A stretch of 64,000 nt of DNA from contig NZ_FOJG01000002.1 of assembly GCF_900110835.1 (NCBI RefSeq), forward strand, positions 558,001-622,000. The letters are read 5' to 3'. This DNA comes from Chitinophaga arvensicola. GTDB lineage: Bacteria; Bacteroidota; Bacteroidia; Chitinophagales; Chitinophagaceae. Positions 24,333-34,300 of the stretch are shown piece after piece. Numbering within the stretch: the first letter of the stretch is position 1; each line of letters begins with the position of its first letter. The position numbers and the translations under genes were made by a program. The notes beneath the pieces were generated by a model. That model did no database searches. It was given only the letters and a program-made list of their open reading frames with translations, and was not told the origin of the DNA.

Positions 24333-25184
24333 ATGAGAACTATCAGAACCTTTGCCGCCACAGCTGGCGCTATGCTGCTGCTGTATGCCGGCACTACCCT
24401 GGCCCAGGGTATCAAAATGCCTGCGCCAAGTCCGACGCAAACCATTAAACAGGACTTCGCTTTATCCAATATAGAGCTGAACTACTCCCGTCCGCTGAAA
24501 AACGGCCGTGTAATCATGGGCGACCTGGTACCTTACGGTAAAGTGTGGAGAACCGGCGCTAACAGCGCTACCACTATCACTTTCGGCGACGATGTAAACT
24601 TCGGCGGCGTGGCAGTGAAAGCTGGTAAATATGGTTTACTATCTATTCCAGGCGCGCAGTCATGGACCATTATCCTGACCAGCAGCCTCGATGTAACCAG
24701 CCCTGCTGCCTACAAACAGGAAAATGATATTGCCCGTGTACAGGTAAAACCAGTAGCGTCCCCGTTTGCACAGGAAAGCTTTACCATTGAGTTCGAGAAT
24801 GTACGTTCCAACTCCGTAGTACTGGCCCTCAGCTGGGATAAAACCAAAGTTCCTGTTGTAATCAAAGCTGATATCGACGACAAAATCACCGCTCAGATCA
24901 ATGACGCGATGCAATCGGCCGATAAAAAACCTTACTTCCAGGCAGCCGTTTATTACTATGAAAATGGTAAAGACCTAACCAAAGCAGTAGAGTGGATCAA
25001 CGAAGCGGCAGCACAAAGCCCGGAAGCATTCTGGGTTTGGTACCAGAAAGCACGCATCAACGCAAAAGCTAAAAACACAGCAGTAGCGAAAGAAGCAGCT
25101 CAGAAGTCTATCGAACTGGCCACTACCGCTAAGAACGACGACTATGTGACTTTAAACAAGAAGTTACTGGCTACGCTGAAATAA
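24333..25184 (+). CDS. DUF2911-domain exported protein
   Basis: The 283-aa product has a signal peptide (cut near ALAQG) and a DUF2911 domain over about residues 30-180: IELNYSRPLKNGRVIMGDLV, PYGKVWRTGANSATTITFGD, VKAGKYGLLSIPGAQSWTII. The C-terminal third is helical and TPR-like (FQAAVYYYENGKDLTKAVEW, AFWVWYQKARINAKAKNT). DUF2911 has no established activity. It lies 20 bases after the response regulator and ends at a strong terminator, so it is probably part of that operon and may be its output. Confidence 0.85.
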   Translation: MRTIRTFAATAGAMLLLYAGTTLAQGIKMPAPSPTQTIKQDFALSNIELNYSRPLKNGRVIMGDLVPYGKVWRTGANSATTITFGDDVNFGGVAVKAGKYGLLSIPGAQSWTIILTSSLDVTSPAAYKQENDIARVQVKPVASPFAQESFTIEFENVRSNSVVLALSWDKTKVPVVIKADIDDKITAQINDAMQSADKKPYFQAAVYYYENGKDLTKAVEWINEAAAQSPEAFWVWYQKARINAKAKNTAVAKEAAQKSIELATTAKNDDYVTLNKKLLATLK

Positions 25185-25202
25185 GCGAACCAACACCGAT
25201 AA

Positions 25203-25240
25203 TTTAAAAGGGGATTCAGCTGGCTGAATCCCCTTTTAAA
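25203..25240. terminator. Bidirectional terminator (DUF2911 / symporter)
   Basis: A perfect 18-bp inverted repeat centred on CAGCTGGCTG (arms 25203-25220 and 25223-25240) contains GGGGATTCAGC / GCTGAATCCCC, with A-run and T-run flanks on both strands. It separates two convergent operons. Confidence 0.9.
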
Positions 25241-25241
25241 T

Positions 25242-26942
25242 TTATACCAATTGTTCTTTTTTGACGGGTACGAAATACTGGAAGATCCAGGCCAGCAGTA
25301 ACACCAGCATACACCCGATGGCATTAAGCCAGAGGAAAGAAACGATGCCGGTCCAATAGATAATCAGCACCATGACTTCCCCGATAATAGCCGCCCAGAA
25401 AGTGGCGGTTCCCCCTACCCGCTTCATGTAAAAGGCCACCAGGAAGATCCCCAGCGTAACCCCATAAAACCAGGAGCCCAATACGTTTACTACTTCGATG
25501 AGACTACCCAGGCTTCCTGCAAATTGGGCCACCACTATACAAAACACCCCCCAGATCAGTGTCCAGAGTTTGGATATCTTAAGATAATGCTCGTCAGACG
25601 CATGCTCATTGTACAATCGTTTGTACACATCTATCACGGTGGTAGACGCCAGTGAATTAAGTGCAGCCGCAATACTGCCCCAGGCCGCCAGGAAAATGAT
25701 AGCAATCAGCAAACCTACTAATCCTTTAGGCAGACTGTTAACCACGAAGTGAAGAAAAATATAGTTGGTATCGTTGGTATCCGCAGTAGGGTCTGACGCC
25801 TTGATTAGCGACAACGCTTCCGTTCTTACTCCCTGCGATTGATCATCTGTTTGTTGCAATGCTTTTTTGGCGGCGGCGATCTGCGCGCTGTTGTCTGTTT
25901 CCAGCGCTGCGGCCAACTGCTTTACCTGTTGCTGTTTCAGCGTACCCAGGTCATGGTATTTATCTTCCAGCTTTTGCAATGCAGGGCCCTGTTCTGTTTT
26001 ATGTACCCGGGCCAGCTGTGCCTCATTAAAGAAGATCGGCGCACGGAAATACAGATAGAAAACAAATACCAGGGCGCCTATCAGCAAAATAAGAAATTGC
26101 ATGGGCACTTTTACAAGTCCATTCATCAAGAGACCAAGACGGCTTTCTTTCACCGACTTCGCGGTGAGGTAACGCCCTACTTGCGACTGATCCGTTCCGA
26201 AGTACGACAACGCCAGGAAGAAGCCTCCGATCAACCCACTCCACACATTGTATTTATCTTTCCAATCAAATTTTGTTACAATCACGTTCAACTTATCCAT
26301 TTTGCCGGATACCTGCAGGGCCTGTTTAAAGCCTACATCCTCAGGCAGCAAATGAACTACCATCCAACCTGCGAGAAACATACCGCCAAAAATGATCACC
26401 AGCTGGAAAGTCTGGGTGTAAGCCACCGCACGGGTACCACCTACTACGGTATAGATGATCAGCAAACCACCCATGATCATATTGGTCCAGTAAAGATTCC
26501 AGCCCAGCAGGGAAGATAAAATAATGGAGGGTGCGCAGATACTGATACCGGTAGATAAACCACGCTGTATAAGGAACAGGGAGGAAGTCAGTGTACGTGT
26601 TTTCAGATCAAACCGCTGTTCCAGGAATTCATAAGCCGTATATACTTTCAGTTTATGAAAAATAGGGACAAAAGTGATACAGAGTACTACCATGGCTAAC
26701 GGTAATCCAAAGTAATATTGCACAAAGCGCATCCCGTCGGTATATGCCTGACCGGGCGCCGAAATAAAAGTAATAGCGCTGGCCTGGGTGCCGATAATAG
26801 ACAGCAGGATAATATACCAGGGCATAGACTGGTTATCCAGGAAATAACTTTCCATGTTGCGCTGGCCACGGCTTTTCCAGACTCCGTAAAATATAATAAT
26901 GGTAAGGGTACCGGTGAGTACCAACCAGTCTAAAGGACTCAT
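25242..26942 (-). CDS. sodium:solute symporter family protein
   Basis: The SSS family couples sodium entry to uptake of sugars, amino acids or vitamins. From ATG 26942 (MSPLDWLVLTGTLTIIIFYG) the product is 566 aa with about 13-14 transmembrane helices. Conserved stretches include SIIGTQASAITFISAPGQAY, VGGTRAVAYTQTFQLVIIFG and LSYFGTDQSQVGRYLTAKSV. A hydrophilic insert of about 90 residues (HKTEQGPALQKLEDKYHDLG...) is longer than usual. The ATG overlaps the stop of the 43-aa gene upstream (TCATGA). Being in an operon with a PIG-L deacetylase suggests an acylated-sugar-type substrate; this is inference. Confidence 0.9.
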   Translation of the reverse strand: MSPLDWLVLTGTLTIIIFYGVWKSRGQRNMESYFLDNQSMPWYIILLSIIGTQASAITFISAPGQAYTDGMRFVQYYFGLPLAMVVLCITFVPIFHKLKVYTAYEFLEQRFDLKTRTLTSSLFLIQRGLSTGISICAPSIILSSLLGWNLYWTNMIMGGLLIIYTVVGGTRAVAYTQTFQLVIIFGGMFLAGWMVVHLLPEDVGFKQALQVSGKMDKLNVIVTKFDWKDKYNVWSGLIGGFFLALSYFGTDQSQVGRYLTAKSVKESRLGLLMNGLVKVPMQFLILLIGALVFVFYLYFRAPIFFNEAQLARVHKTEQGPALQKLEDKYHDLGTLKQQQVKQLAAALETDNSAQIAAAKKALQQTDDQSQGVRTEALSLIKASDPTADTNDTNYIFLHFVVNSLPKGLVGLLIAIIFLAAWGSIAAALNSLASTTVIDVYKRLYNEHASDEHYLKISKLWTLIWGVFCIVVAQFAGSLGSLIEVVNVLGSWFYGVTLGIFLVAFYMKRVGGTATFWAAIIGEVMVLIIYWTGIVSFLWLNAIGCMLVLLLAWIFQYFVPVKKEQLV

Positions 26943-27070
26943 GAATACGTTTTGGTGAATAAGTAGAATAGTATGATAAGTAACAGCAACCAGGCTATTA
27001 CCAGCACATACCACCAGGACCACGATGGAAACAACGGTGGTTTCTCATCGTGCAATTGATTTTCTGTCAT
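26939..27070 (-). CDS. 43-aa single-pass membrane protein coupled to the symporter
   Basis: The ATG at 27070 opens a 43-residue frame: a polar, aromatic start (MTENQLHDEKPPLFPSWSWW) followed by one strong helix (YVLVIAWLLLLIILFYLF) and a KTYS end. Its TGA overlaps the symporter ATG. Its length is below common gene-finder cut-offs. The coupling and membrane nature suggest a small accessory subunit of the symporter, as PanF has YhdT. No homologue is recognised. Confidence 0.65.
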   Translation of the reverse strand: MTENQLHDEKPPLFPSWSWWYVLVIAWLLLLIILFYLFTKTYS

Positions 27071-27075
27071 ACGTT

Positions 27076-27252
27076 TTAATCGTTTGAGCTGCTTTTACTC
27101 CACATACTTCCTGTTAACAGGCCCAGTGCAATTCCAATGACCAATCCCACCTGTACCCTTTTGATGGAAAATCCGATCAGCAAGCCGAGGATAATACAAA
27201 AGATGGCGGCAATTCTGAGCCTGGGACGATGTTGTTGGTGTTTTTTACTCAT
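27076..27252 (-). CDS. 58-aa membrane protein
   Basis: The ATG at 27252 opens a 58-residue frame: a basic, histidine/glutamine-rich start (MSKKHQQHRPRLR), then two hydrophobic segments (IAAIFCIILGLLIGFSI and VGLVIGIALGLLTGSMW) and a polar end. It lies 12 bases after the PIG-L stop and 5 bases before the 43-aa gene, so it is inside the operon. Codon use and helix pattern look genuine, but the family is unknown to me. Confidence 0.6.
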   Translation of the reverse strand: MSKKHQQHRPRLRIAAIFCIILGLLIGFSIKRVQVGLVIGIALGLLTGSMWSKSSSND

Positions 27253-27264
27253 TTTAATTCATCC

Positions 27265-29745
27265 CTATTTTACAGAAATCAGGTTTACAAATAACCGGTA
27301 AGCGCCTGGCACACCGGCAGGCAGTTGTCTGAAAAACGACAGGCCTGTATATACGTAGCATCCTTTACCATAATGCGCCACGAGGGTGGATCCGTCGAGC
27401 GGCGCCTCCCCTTTGTCATTCATGCGGAATGGCTTATCATATGCTTTATCCGCGTCTACGGTGTAATATAAACCTCTTTCCTGTACCCAGCCGTTGAAAT
27501 CTGCTGCCGTGATCTCATTTGGATAATGTAAAACCGGATCTTTCGGATCGTTGAACTGTACCGGTGCATTTTCATCTGTTACACGGTCGCGGGATAATGC
27601 GAATGGATATGGTCCCAGATCGCTGGTCACCAGCGGTCCGTTCACGTTGTACTGGATGATCAGTTTACCGCCACTCTTTACATATTCCATCAGCCTTGGC
27701 TGCCAATACTTCATACGTGCGTTTACGTTATAGGCGCGTACACCGGTAATGATAGCGTCATATTGCTGCAGGTTGCCGCCCATGATGTCCTTCTCACCTA
27801 CTTCTGTTACGTCGTAACCTACCTGGCGGAGAGAAGCCGCCACCATGTCGCCCGCACCGGAGATATATCCCAGGCGGTTGCCGTTATGCTTCAGGTTTAC
27901 AGATACCAGCCTTGCCTGTGCCGGCGGGAAGAGCGTGATCAGCGGAATGTGATCATAGCGGATCTGCTGCAGACTTTGCGTATACTCCTTGCCGTTAGTG
28001 GTCATCACTACCGTAAAAGTATCTGCATGATTTTCTGCTACGCCCTTGATAGGCTTGATCTCAAACCGCAATTCTGTTTCGTCGCCTTTCTGTTTCAGGT
28101 TAAACGGCTGGCTGTTATTGACAGCCGTAAATCCTGCTGGCAGTTGCAGACGGACCGTACCCTGTGTATTATCTGCCATAGCGCGCAGTTTCACCGGAAC
28201 CGACTGTGGTTTTGTATCTGTGAAGATGTATACCTGGTTGCTGAGATCTGCTACCACCGGTGGTGCAATCACCAGCGGCTGGTAAATTTCTCCTTTTACC
28301 GGGTCTGTATATTTATATTGTAAAGGTCTGGAGAGGGTGAAATCCTGGTCACCGATAGTGAGCCGGATCACGGCCTGCAGGGCCGGAATGTTTTCCGGGT
28401 TGCCTACCAGGGATGGATCAGTAATGATATACGTGCCCACCGGATGTGCCTCCGCCAGCCAATAAGGCTGTGATTCCGGTGTATTTGCGGGTACCTGGAT
28501 TGTTTGAGAAAGACTGGTAAACTTATTGAATGCCAGTGGTTGTTGTCCTACGGCATCTTTCTTCCCAGGCAGATCCACCTGTTGCAGTGCTATTTTTACG
28601 GGCCCCCTGTTGATCAGTTGTACTGTTGCCTCCATATTATTGCCTGGCACCACGGTTGGCGAAGTGCTGTAAGCTTCTGCCCACAGGCCGGCGCACGCAT
28701 AAATCAGTTGTTCCGTTTCCTTCAGTTTGAGATTACGCCAGTATCCGTCGGGCAGGGCCTGGATCGCGCGGCGTATTTCCAGCAGGGCCGGTACAGAGGC
28801 AGCTGGATCTTCCATGTTATAAGCGTTAAGGGCCGCATCAACAAGGGCTCCTACTTTATTACCACCTGGAATCCTTGTCCAGCTGGTATTTACGTCGTCA
28901 AGTAAACTATTTTTAGGAGTATTGCCTTTAATTGTCAGGAAATACTCCTGGGAGCTGCCACGCGAAGCGGCTACACCGAAACCCTGACTTTTATGCTGGG
29001 AGCGGCTTTCGGCGGCTATTTCCCCGAATCCTTTTCCCAGTAACGGGTTAAAGGCCCCTACATCCATTTTAAACTGGTCATCGGCGGTGGTATTTACGCT
29101 GCCAAAGTTGAACGTATTCCAGAGGATACGTTTTGCCTGCCAGGGTTTTAATACTTTCAGCTGTTCCGGGAAGCGTTTTGGATCCGCTGCGGCCGTGTAG
29201 GCTTCTTCCGCCAACATAGCGGAAGCGGTATGGTGCCCATGCCCGGCACGACTATCCGCCGGGAAACGGCAGATGATGACGTCCGGCTGAAATTTACGGA
29301 TCATGTATACCACATCTCCCAGAATCTGTTCCCTGTTCCAGATGGTAAAGGTTTCCTGGGGATTCTTGGAAAAGCCGAAATCCTGGGCCCGGGTAAAGAA
29401 CTGTTCCGCGCCATCGATGCGGCGCGCTGCCAGGAGTTCCTGCGTACGGATCAGCCCCAGTAGCTCGGACTGTTCATTTCCCACGAGGTTTTGCCCTCCG
29501 TCGCCACGGGTAAGCGACAGGTATCCGGTGCGATAGAGTTTTTCTTTTGCCAGGTAGCCGAGTAAACGGGTGTTCTCGTCATCGGGATGGGCGGCAATGT
29601 ATAATACACTTGCAAGTGTATCTAGCTTTTTCAGTTGCAGCTTTATATCGGCGGCATTCCATACGGGGGAAGGTTGCGCCAAAGCGGGTAACCCTAAAGC
29701 TGCCAATAAAATGAGGACCAAAGCGGTAGTGCGTCTTATAAACAT
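27265..29745 (-). CDS. secreted PIG-L family deacetylase, long form
   Basis: PIG-L/LmbE enzymes remove acetyl groups from N-acetylglucosamine-type substrates with zinc. From ATG 29745 (MFIRRTTALVLILLAALGLP) the product is 826 aa with a signal peptide. The zinc motif AAHPDDE (His53, Asp55, Asp56) and the second site AGHGHHTAS place the catalytic domain at about 45-300. The remaining 500 residues contain beta-sandwich segments and a C-terminal domain resembling a glutamine-amidotransferase-like fold (YDAIITGVRAYNVNARMKYW, GGKLIIQYN), ending in a SLTLKGKGCYVYTG-like GKGCYVYTGLSFFRQLP. It is the first gene of the operon with the two small proteins and the symporter. Confidence 0.9.
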   Translation of the reverse strand: MFIRRTTALVLILLAALGLPALAQPSPVWNAADIKLQLKKLDTLASVLYIAAHPDDENTRLLGYLAKEKLYRTGYLSLTRGDGGQNLVGNEQSELLGLIRTQELLAARRIDGAEQFFTRAQDFGFSKNPQETFTIWNREQILGDVVYMIRKFQPDVIICRFPADSRAGHGHHTASAMLAEEAYTAAADPKRFPEQLKVLKPWQAKRILWNTFNFGSVNTTADDQFKMDVGAFNPLLGKGFGEIAAESRSQHKSQGFGVAASRGSSQEYFLTIKGNTPKNSLLDDVNTSWTRIPGGNKVGALVDAALNAYNMEDPAASVPALLEIRRAIQALPDGYWRNLKLKETEQLIYACAGLWAEAYSTSPTVVPGNNMEATVQLINRGPVKIALQQVDLPGKKDAVGQQPLAFNKFTSLSQTIQVPANTPESQPYWLAEAHPVGTYIITDPSLVGNPENIPALQAVIRLTIGDQDFTLSRPLQYKYTDPVKGEIYQPLVIAPPVVADLSNQVYIFTDTKPQSVPVKLRAMADNTQGTVRLQLPAGFTAVNNSQPFNLKQKGDETELRFEIKPIKGVAENHADTFTVVMTTNGKEYTQSLQQIRYDHIPLITLFPPAQARLVSVNLKHNGNRLGYISGAGDMVAASLRQVGYDVTEVGEKDIMGGNLQQYDAIITGVRAYNVNARMKYWQPRLMEYVKSGGKLIIQYNVNGPLVTSDLGPYPFALSRDRVTDENAPVQFNDPKDPVLHYPNEITAADFNGWVQERGLYYTVDADKAYDKPFRMNDKGEAPLDGSTLVAHYGKGCYVYTGLSFFRQLPAGVPGAYRLFVNLISVK

Positions 29746-29842
29746 TTGGTGGTACGTGAATTTACAGATGGCCAAAAGTAATAATTAATTGGTGGGAGGA
29801 GAAGATAAATATGATGAGCGTAGATGAGGGGGTATTAAATAG

Positions 29843-29873
29843 AAAAAGTCCCGGTGAGAACCACCGGGACTTT
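29843..29873 (-). terminator. Terminator of the sigma-FecR-SusC-SusD unit
   Basis: A 12-bp perfect stem (AAAGTCCCGGTG / CACCGGGACTTT, loop of 5) is followed on the minus strand by a T-run. It lies 69 bases after the SusD stop. Confidence 0.88.
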
Positions 29874-29941
29874 ATTTCTTCATAAGCAAAATCCAACCAG
29901 CTTGTAAGCAAAAACCAATTATTAACAAAGGCGGTTTAGAT

Positions 29942-31387
29942 TTAATTGTAACCTTCGTTCTGCTGGTTGCGTATATTGGGGTTAGCATCCAGTTCTCTCT
30001 GTGGTATGGGCTGTATTACTTTCGTACTTGGCCACACTACCGGTATCGTTTTATCACTCGCCAGAAATTTGGTGAATGACCGTTTTGTTCTGTTCAGGTC
30101 AAATAGCCGATGTCCTTCAAAAGCCAGTTCCTTTCTTCTTTCCAACAGGATCAGGTCCAGGAGAGCTTGTCCGGTAGCTGTTACCGGCGGGGCATTATGA
30201 TCAGCACGTTGTGTCACTATCTGCAGTGCAGCCTGCGCTTCCGGAGTGCGTCCAAGGTGTGCCAGCGCTTCTGCGCGGATAAGGTATACTTCCGCAAACC
30301 GCATCACTTTTATACTTTCTGTAAAAGTGCTCACATCACTGTATTTGGTGATGATGTTTGCCGGATCTTCTCCCCCGTTACCGGAGCGTTTACCCTTCTT
30401 TAAGAAATTTCTTCTTACATCCGTGGCCGCATAAATGTTATATACATCATTGGTAGCCAGCACATCCCCGTAGCCGTCCTGGCTGAACATGTAGCTTAGC
30501 CCGTCTGTATTGGGATTATCTACCGGTGTATTAACTATTTCGAAAATCGTTTCATTGTTGTTGGTGATTTTAAAATCACTCACCAGCTTTTCATTGGTCA
30601 GCAATGCATATTGCTGTGATCTGATCACATCTGCTGCATAGGCAGCAGCGCCGGTCCAGTCTTCCTTATACAGCAACACCCGGGAAAGGAGCGCTTTTGC
30701 ACTATATATATTAATACGACCGGATGAAAAAGCCGTGCTTTTACTTTCTGTAAACTTCTGGATGGATGCTGTGAGATCATTGATGATCTGCGCATACGTT
30801 TCTTTGATGTTACTCCGGGAGGGCGATTGTACCGAATCCACATTTGTAATGGTGACGATCGGAATTCCCATGTGTGTAGCATCCGTTGTATAATTATACG
30901 GCTGTGCATACATACGTGCAATATCAAAGAACACTTCAGCTCTCAGTGCATAGGCTTCGGCCACAATCTGCCGGGCTTCTGTACTGTCTGAAGCCGATGG
31001 CAGCAGCGACACATAAGGCCCTTTCATAATTACCATATTGGCATTGGCAACAACGCTGTATAACTGATTCCATGAATCGGTGGTAGATACATCGTTGGCT
31101 GTAACAATATATTGATTCTGATTCGTGTACCGGTTACTGTTGATGATACTGAGAAAAGCGTTATCTGATCTCAGATCCGGCAGCAGTGGCATGGTACGGC
31201 CATAATAATCTTTATTCTGCATCAGCGAATACACGCCATTGATAGCTGCCCTCAAACCGGGCAGGTCTCTGATGGCTTTGCCGGTTTCGGTGGACTGGTC
31301 CGGTTTCTGTTCAAGGAAATCCTTGCTGCAGGCACCGAGCAGGCCAGCCAGTATTATCAAGATGCCGTATGTATATTTCTGCTGCAT
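29942..31387 (-). CDS. SusD/RagB-family outer-membrane nutrient-binding lipoprotein
   Basis: SusD-type lipoproteins lid the SusC channel and capture glycans or other large nutrients at the cell surface. The 481-aa product has a lipoprotein signal with Cys20 (LLGAC), the SusD start CSKDFLEQKPDQSTETGKAI, TPR-like helices and the family C-terminus LLERRKELAFEGHRLFDLNR...PIPQRELDANPN. It follows SusC by 7 bases. Substrate cannot be told from sequence. Confidence 0.95.
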   Translation of the reverse strand: MQQKYTYGILIILAGLLGACSKDFLEQKPDQSTETGKAIRDLPGLRAAINGVYSLMQNKDYYGRTMPLLPDLRSDNAFLSIINSNRYTNQNQYIVTANDVSTTDSWNQLYSVVANANMVIMKGPYVSLLPSASDSTEARQIVAEAYALRAEVFFDIARMYAQPYNYTTDATHMGIPIVTITNVDSVQSPSRSNIKETYAQIINDLTASIQKFTESKSTAFSSGRINIYSAKALLSRVLLYKEDWTGAAAYAADVIRSQQYALLTNEKLVSDFKITNNNETIFEIVNTPVDNPNTDGLSYMFSQDGYGDVLATNDVYNIYAATDVRRNFLKKGKRSGNGGEDPANIITKYSDVSTFTESIKVMRFAEVYLIRAEALAHLGRTPEAQAALQIVTQRADHNAPPVTATGQALLDLILLERRKELAFEGHRLFDLNRTKRSFTKFLASDKTIPVVWPSTKVIQPIPQRELDANPNIRNQQNEGYN

Positions 31388-31394
31388 GAATACG

Positions 31395-34300
31395 TTAAAA
31401 ATTTACATCCAGTCCCACCAGGAATGTTTTAAATATCGGCGGACGCTGATCATAATCACCTGTTACCGGCACTTCCGGGTCCATAGTGAGGTATTTATCT
31501 TTTACATACGTCCATAGATTATTACCGCGTACGTATACTTTTACTTCATTCAGTTTTGCCTGCTTTAACCAGTCGGATGGCAGGTTGTAAGCCAACATCA
31601 CGTCTCTCAGGCGGATAAAACTGCCGTCGTAGATAAACCGGGAAGAACGCTGATTACTAAGTCCGGATTGTGTACCACCAAACACTACTTTGGGTACGTT
31701 GGTAATATCACCGGGATGCTGCCATCGTTTTTCGTAGATGAGACGCGACATTTTTGCGCCGCTGCCAAAACCGCCGCTACCATCTGATTCGGTGAACGGG
31801 CCCCAGTTGTCGAACACTTTATTTCCCCAGTTATAAAAAAACTGGAAGCTCAATTCAAATCCTTTATAGCCGAAATAGTTGGTTACACCACCATAAAACT
31901 TCGGTAATGCACTTCCCTGGTTAAAACGTTGTGCTTCTCCGTAAACATTGGTGGTAGTGGTTTTCGAAGCATCTTTATACCAAAGTGCGTCGCCTGTTTT
32001 GGGATCTGCGCCTGCAAATCCCACCAGGAAGAACTGGTAAAAATCAGTGCCTACTTCTCTTTTATAAAGGATGTCGGTAATCGGATTATCCAGCCTGGTA
32101 ATTTTATTGTTCAGCGTAGAGATATTGGCATCTGTACGCCACGAGAAATCATTTTGTTTTTTTGCGATGATATTGCGGGAAGAAAGTGCTATTTCCCAGC
32201 CGCTATTTTTCATCTCTCCGTTATTCCTGAAAACAGTAGTGATACCGTTTGTAGAAGATACCGGTACATTCAGCAGTAACCTGGAAGTGGTTCTGTTATA
32301 GTATTCGATGGTACCTGACAAGCGGTTTTTCAGAACTGCGAAATCCAGTCCTATATTAAATGGCCTGTTTTGTTCCCAGGTGAGGAAAGGATTGGGGTAT
32401 TGCGTAAGCACGTACCCCGGCTTCCCATCATAATCATTTGCCGGACTATACAGCGACAATGAAGCATAATTATTAATAGCCTGGTTTCCGTTGCTGCCGT
32501 AGCTAGCTCTTATTTTTAATTCGTTGATGCCTGATACATCCTGGAGGAATGGTTCCCGGTAAATATTCCAGGCCGTTCCCAGCGACCAGAATGCGGCGCT
32601 TCTTCTCTGACTGCCGAACCGGGAAGAGGCGTCTCTCCTGATAGAAGCGGTCAGGTAATATTTTTGTTTGTAATCGTAACTGGTATTAAGAAATAACCCC
32701 GTCAGCGAGTTGGCATCAGACACAGACGATACGCTTTCCGGTTTGGAGGCATCTGCCAGCTGTCGAAGGTCTGGCAGCAGGTTTGACGCTGCGGAAGTAT
32801 TCCCGTTATTGACTGTTTTCTGTGCTTCGTAGCCAACAAAAGTATTGATGCCGTGGTAGCCCCATCGCCTGTTGAACCGGATAATATTGGTAGATACCCA
32901 GTTGGTCCAGAGGTTGTTTGCTACACCTACCCAGCCATTGGTATTTCTTCCATCACCAAAGCCCTGTGCCAGAAAGATATTGCTGCGGGCGTAGTTCAGG
33001 TCGAGACTGATTTTTGTTTCAAAAGAAAGATAATCTGTAAATGCATATTTGGCGGCGGCTCCTCCCAGCAGGCCATAAATAGTACCTGTGCGGGAGTTGT
33101 TATCCAATTCTGCTACCGGATTAAAAGTGTTGTTGTAGCTGAAATCGTAGCTGCCATCGTTGTTGTAAACCTTCAGCCAGGGCTGCAGGCGGACCAGCGA
33201 ACGTACGGGGTTGGCCATCTTTCCTTCATCAGCCACCGCATTGGCGCGCTGGTAAGTTAAAGATAGGTTCACATCAAACGACAACCGGTTGGTAGCCTGG
33301 TTGCTCAGATTGAGTTTGCCCGTCATCCGTTTATAGTCCACCCCTTTCAGGGCTGATTTCGCGTCATAATAGCCGCCGGAAACATAAAATTTTGTTTTAT
33401 TGCTTCCGCCTGCGGCAGAAAGATTGGCCTGTGTATAAGCGCCATGGCGGGTAAGTACATCGATCCAGTTGGTATTAACGGTAGTGTCAATGCCTCGTGC
33501 AAGGAGTTCCCGTTGAAAACCAGCTTCGCCGGTGCCATCTGCTTTATGTATCCATCCTTCCCGGAGCAGGGCTATCATCTCTTTTGTATTGAGCGGATAG
33601 TTTGCCTGGGGGATGGTGAGCTGATTACTGCCCCGCTGTACAGCAGCGTTGATCTTTGTTCTCCCGGCGCTACCGGTTTTGGTTGTAATAAGAATTACAC
33701 CGTTGGCAGCGCGGGAGCCATAGATTGAAGCCGAAGCGGCGTCTTTCAACACAGAGATAGAAGCGATATCGGCGCTGTTGATACCCGCGAGGGTATTTAC
33801 ATTATAATCTGTGAGATTGTCCGTTACCACCGGTACTCCGTCCACCACATAGAGTGGCGAGCTGCCTGCAGTAATAGAACCGATACCACGTATATGAATA
33901 CTGGGTATGGAACCGGGTTGACCGGAACCATTGGTAGATTGTAAGCCGGTTACATTGCCTTGTAAGCTTTCCTGGAAGCTGCTACGGGGCGCCTTATCAT
34001 ACAATGAGGAGCTGACCATAGTAGCTGAACCTGTCAAAGAACTTTTTGTTTGCACACCATAAGCTACTACTACCACTTCATTCAATCCTTTGGAATCATC
34101 TTTCAGCATGATGTTAAAGTGGGTATTATTATTTACCGGCACTTTTTGTTCTTCATAACCGATGAAAGAACAGATCAATGTTGCTGAAGAAGGTGCTTCC
34201 ATCCGGAACATTCCTTTTTCATCTGTAGTAGTTCCCTTATTGATACCTGCAATTCTTAAACTCACTCCTGGTAATGGATGTTCAAATACATCCGTTACCG

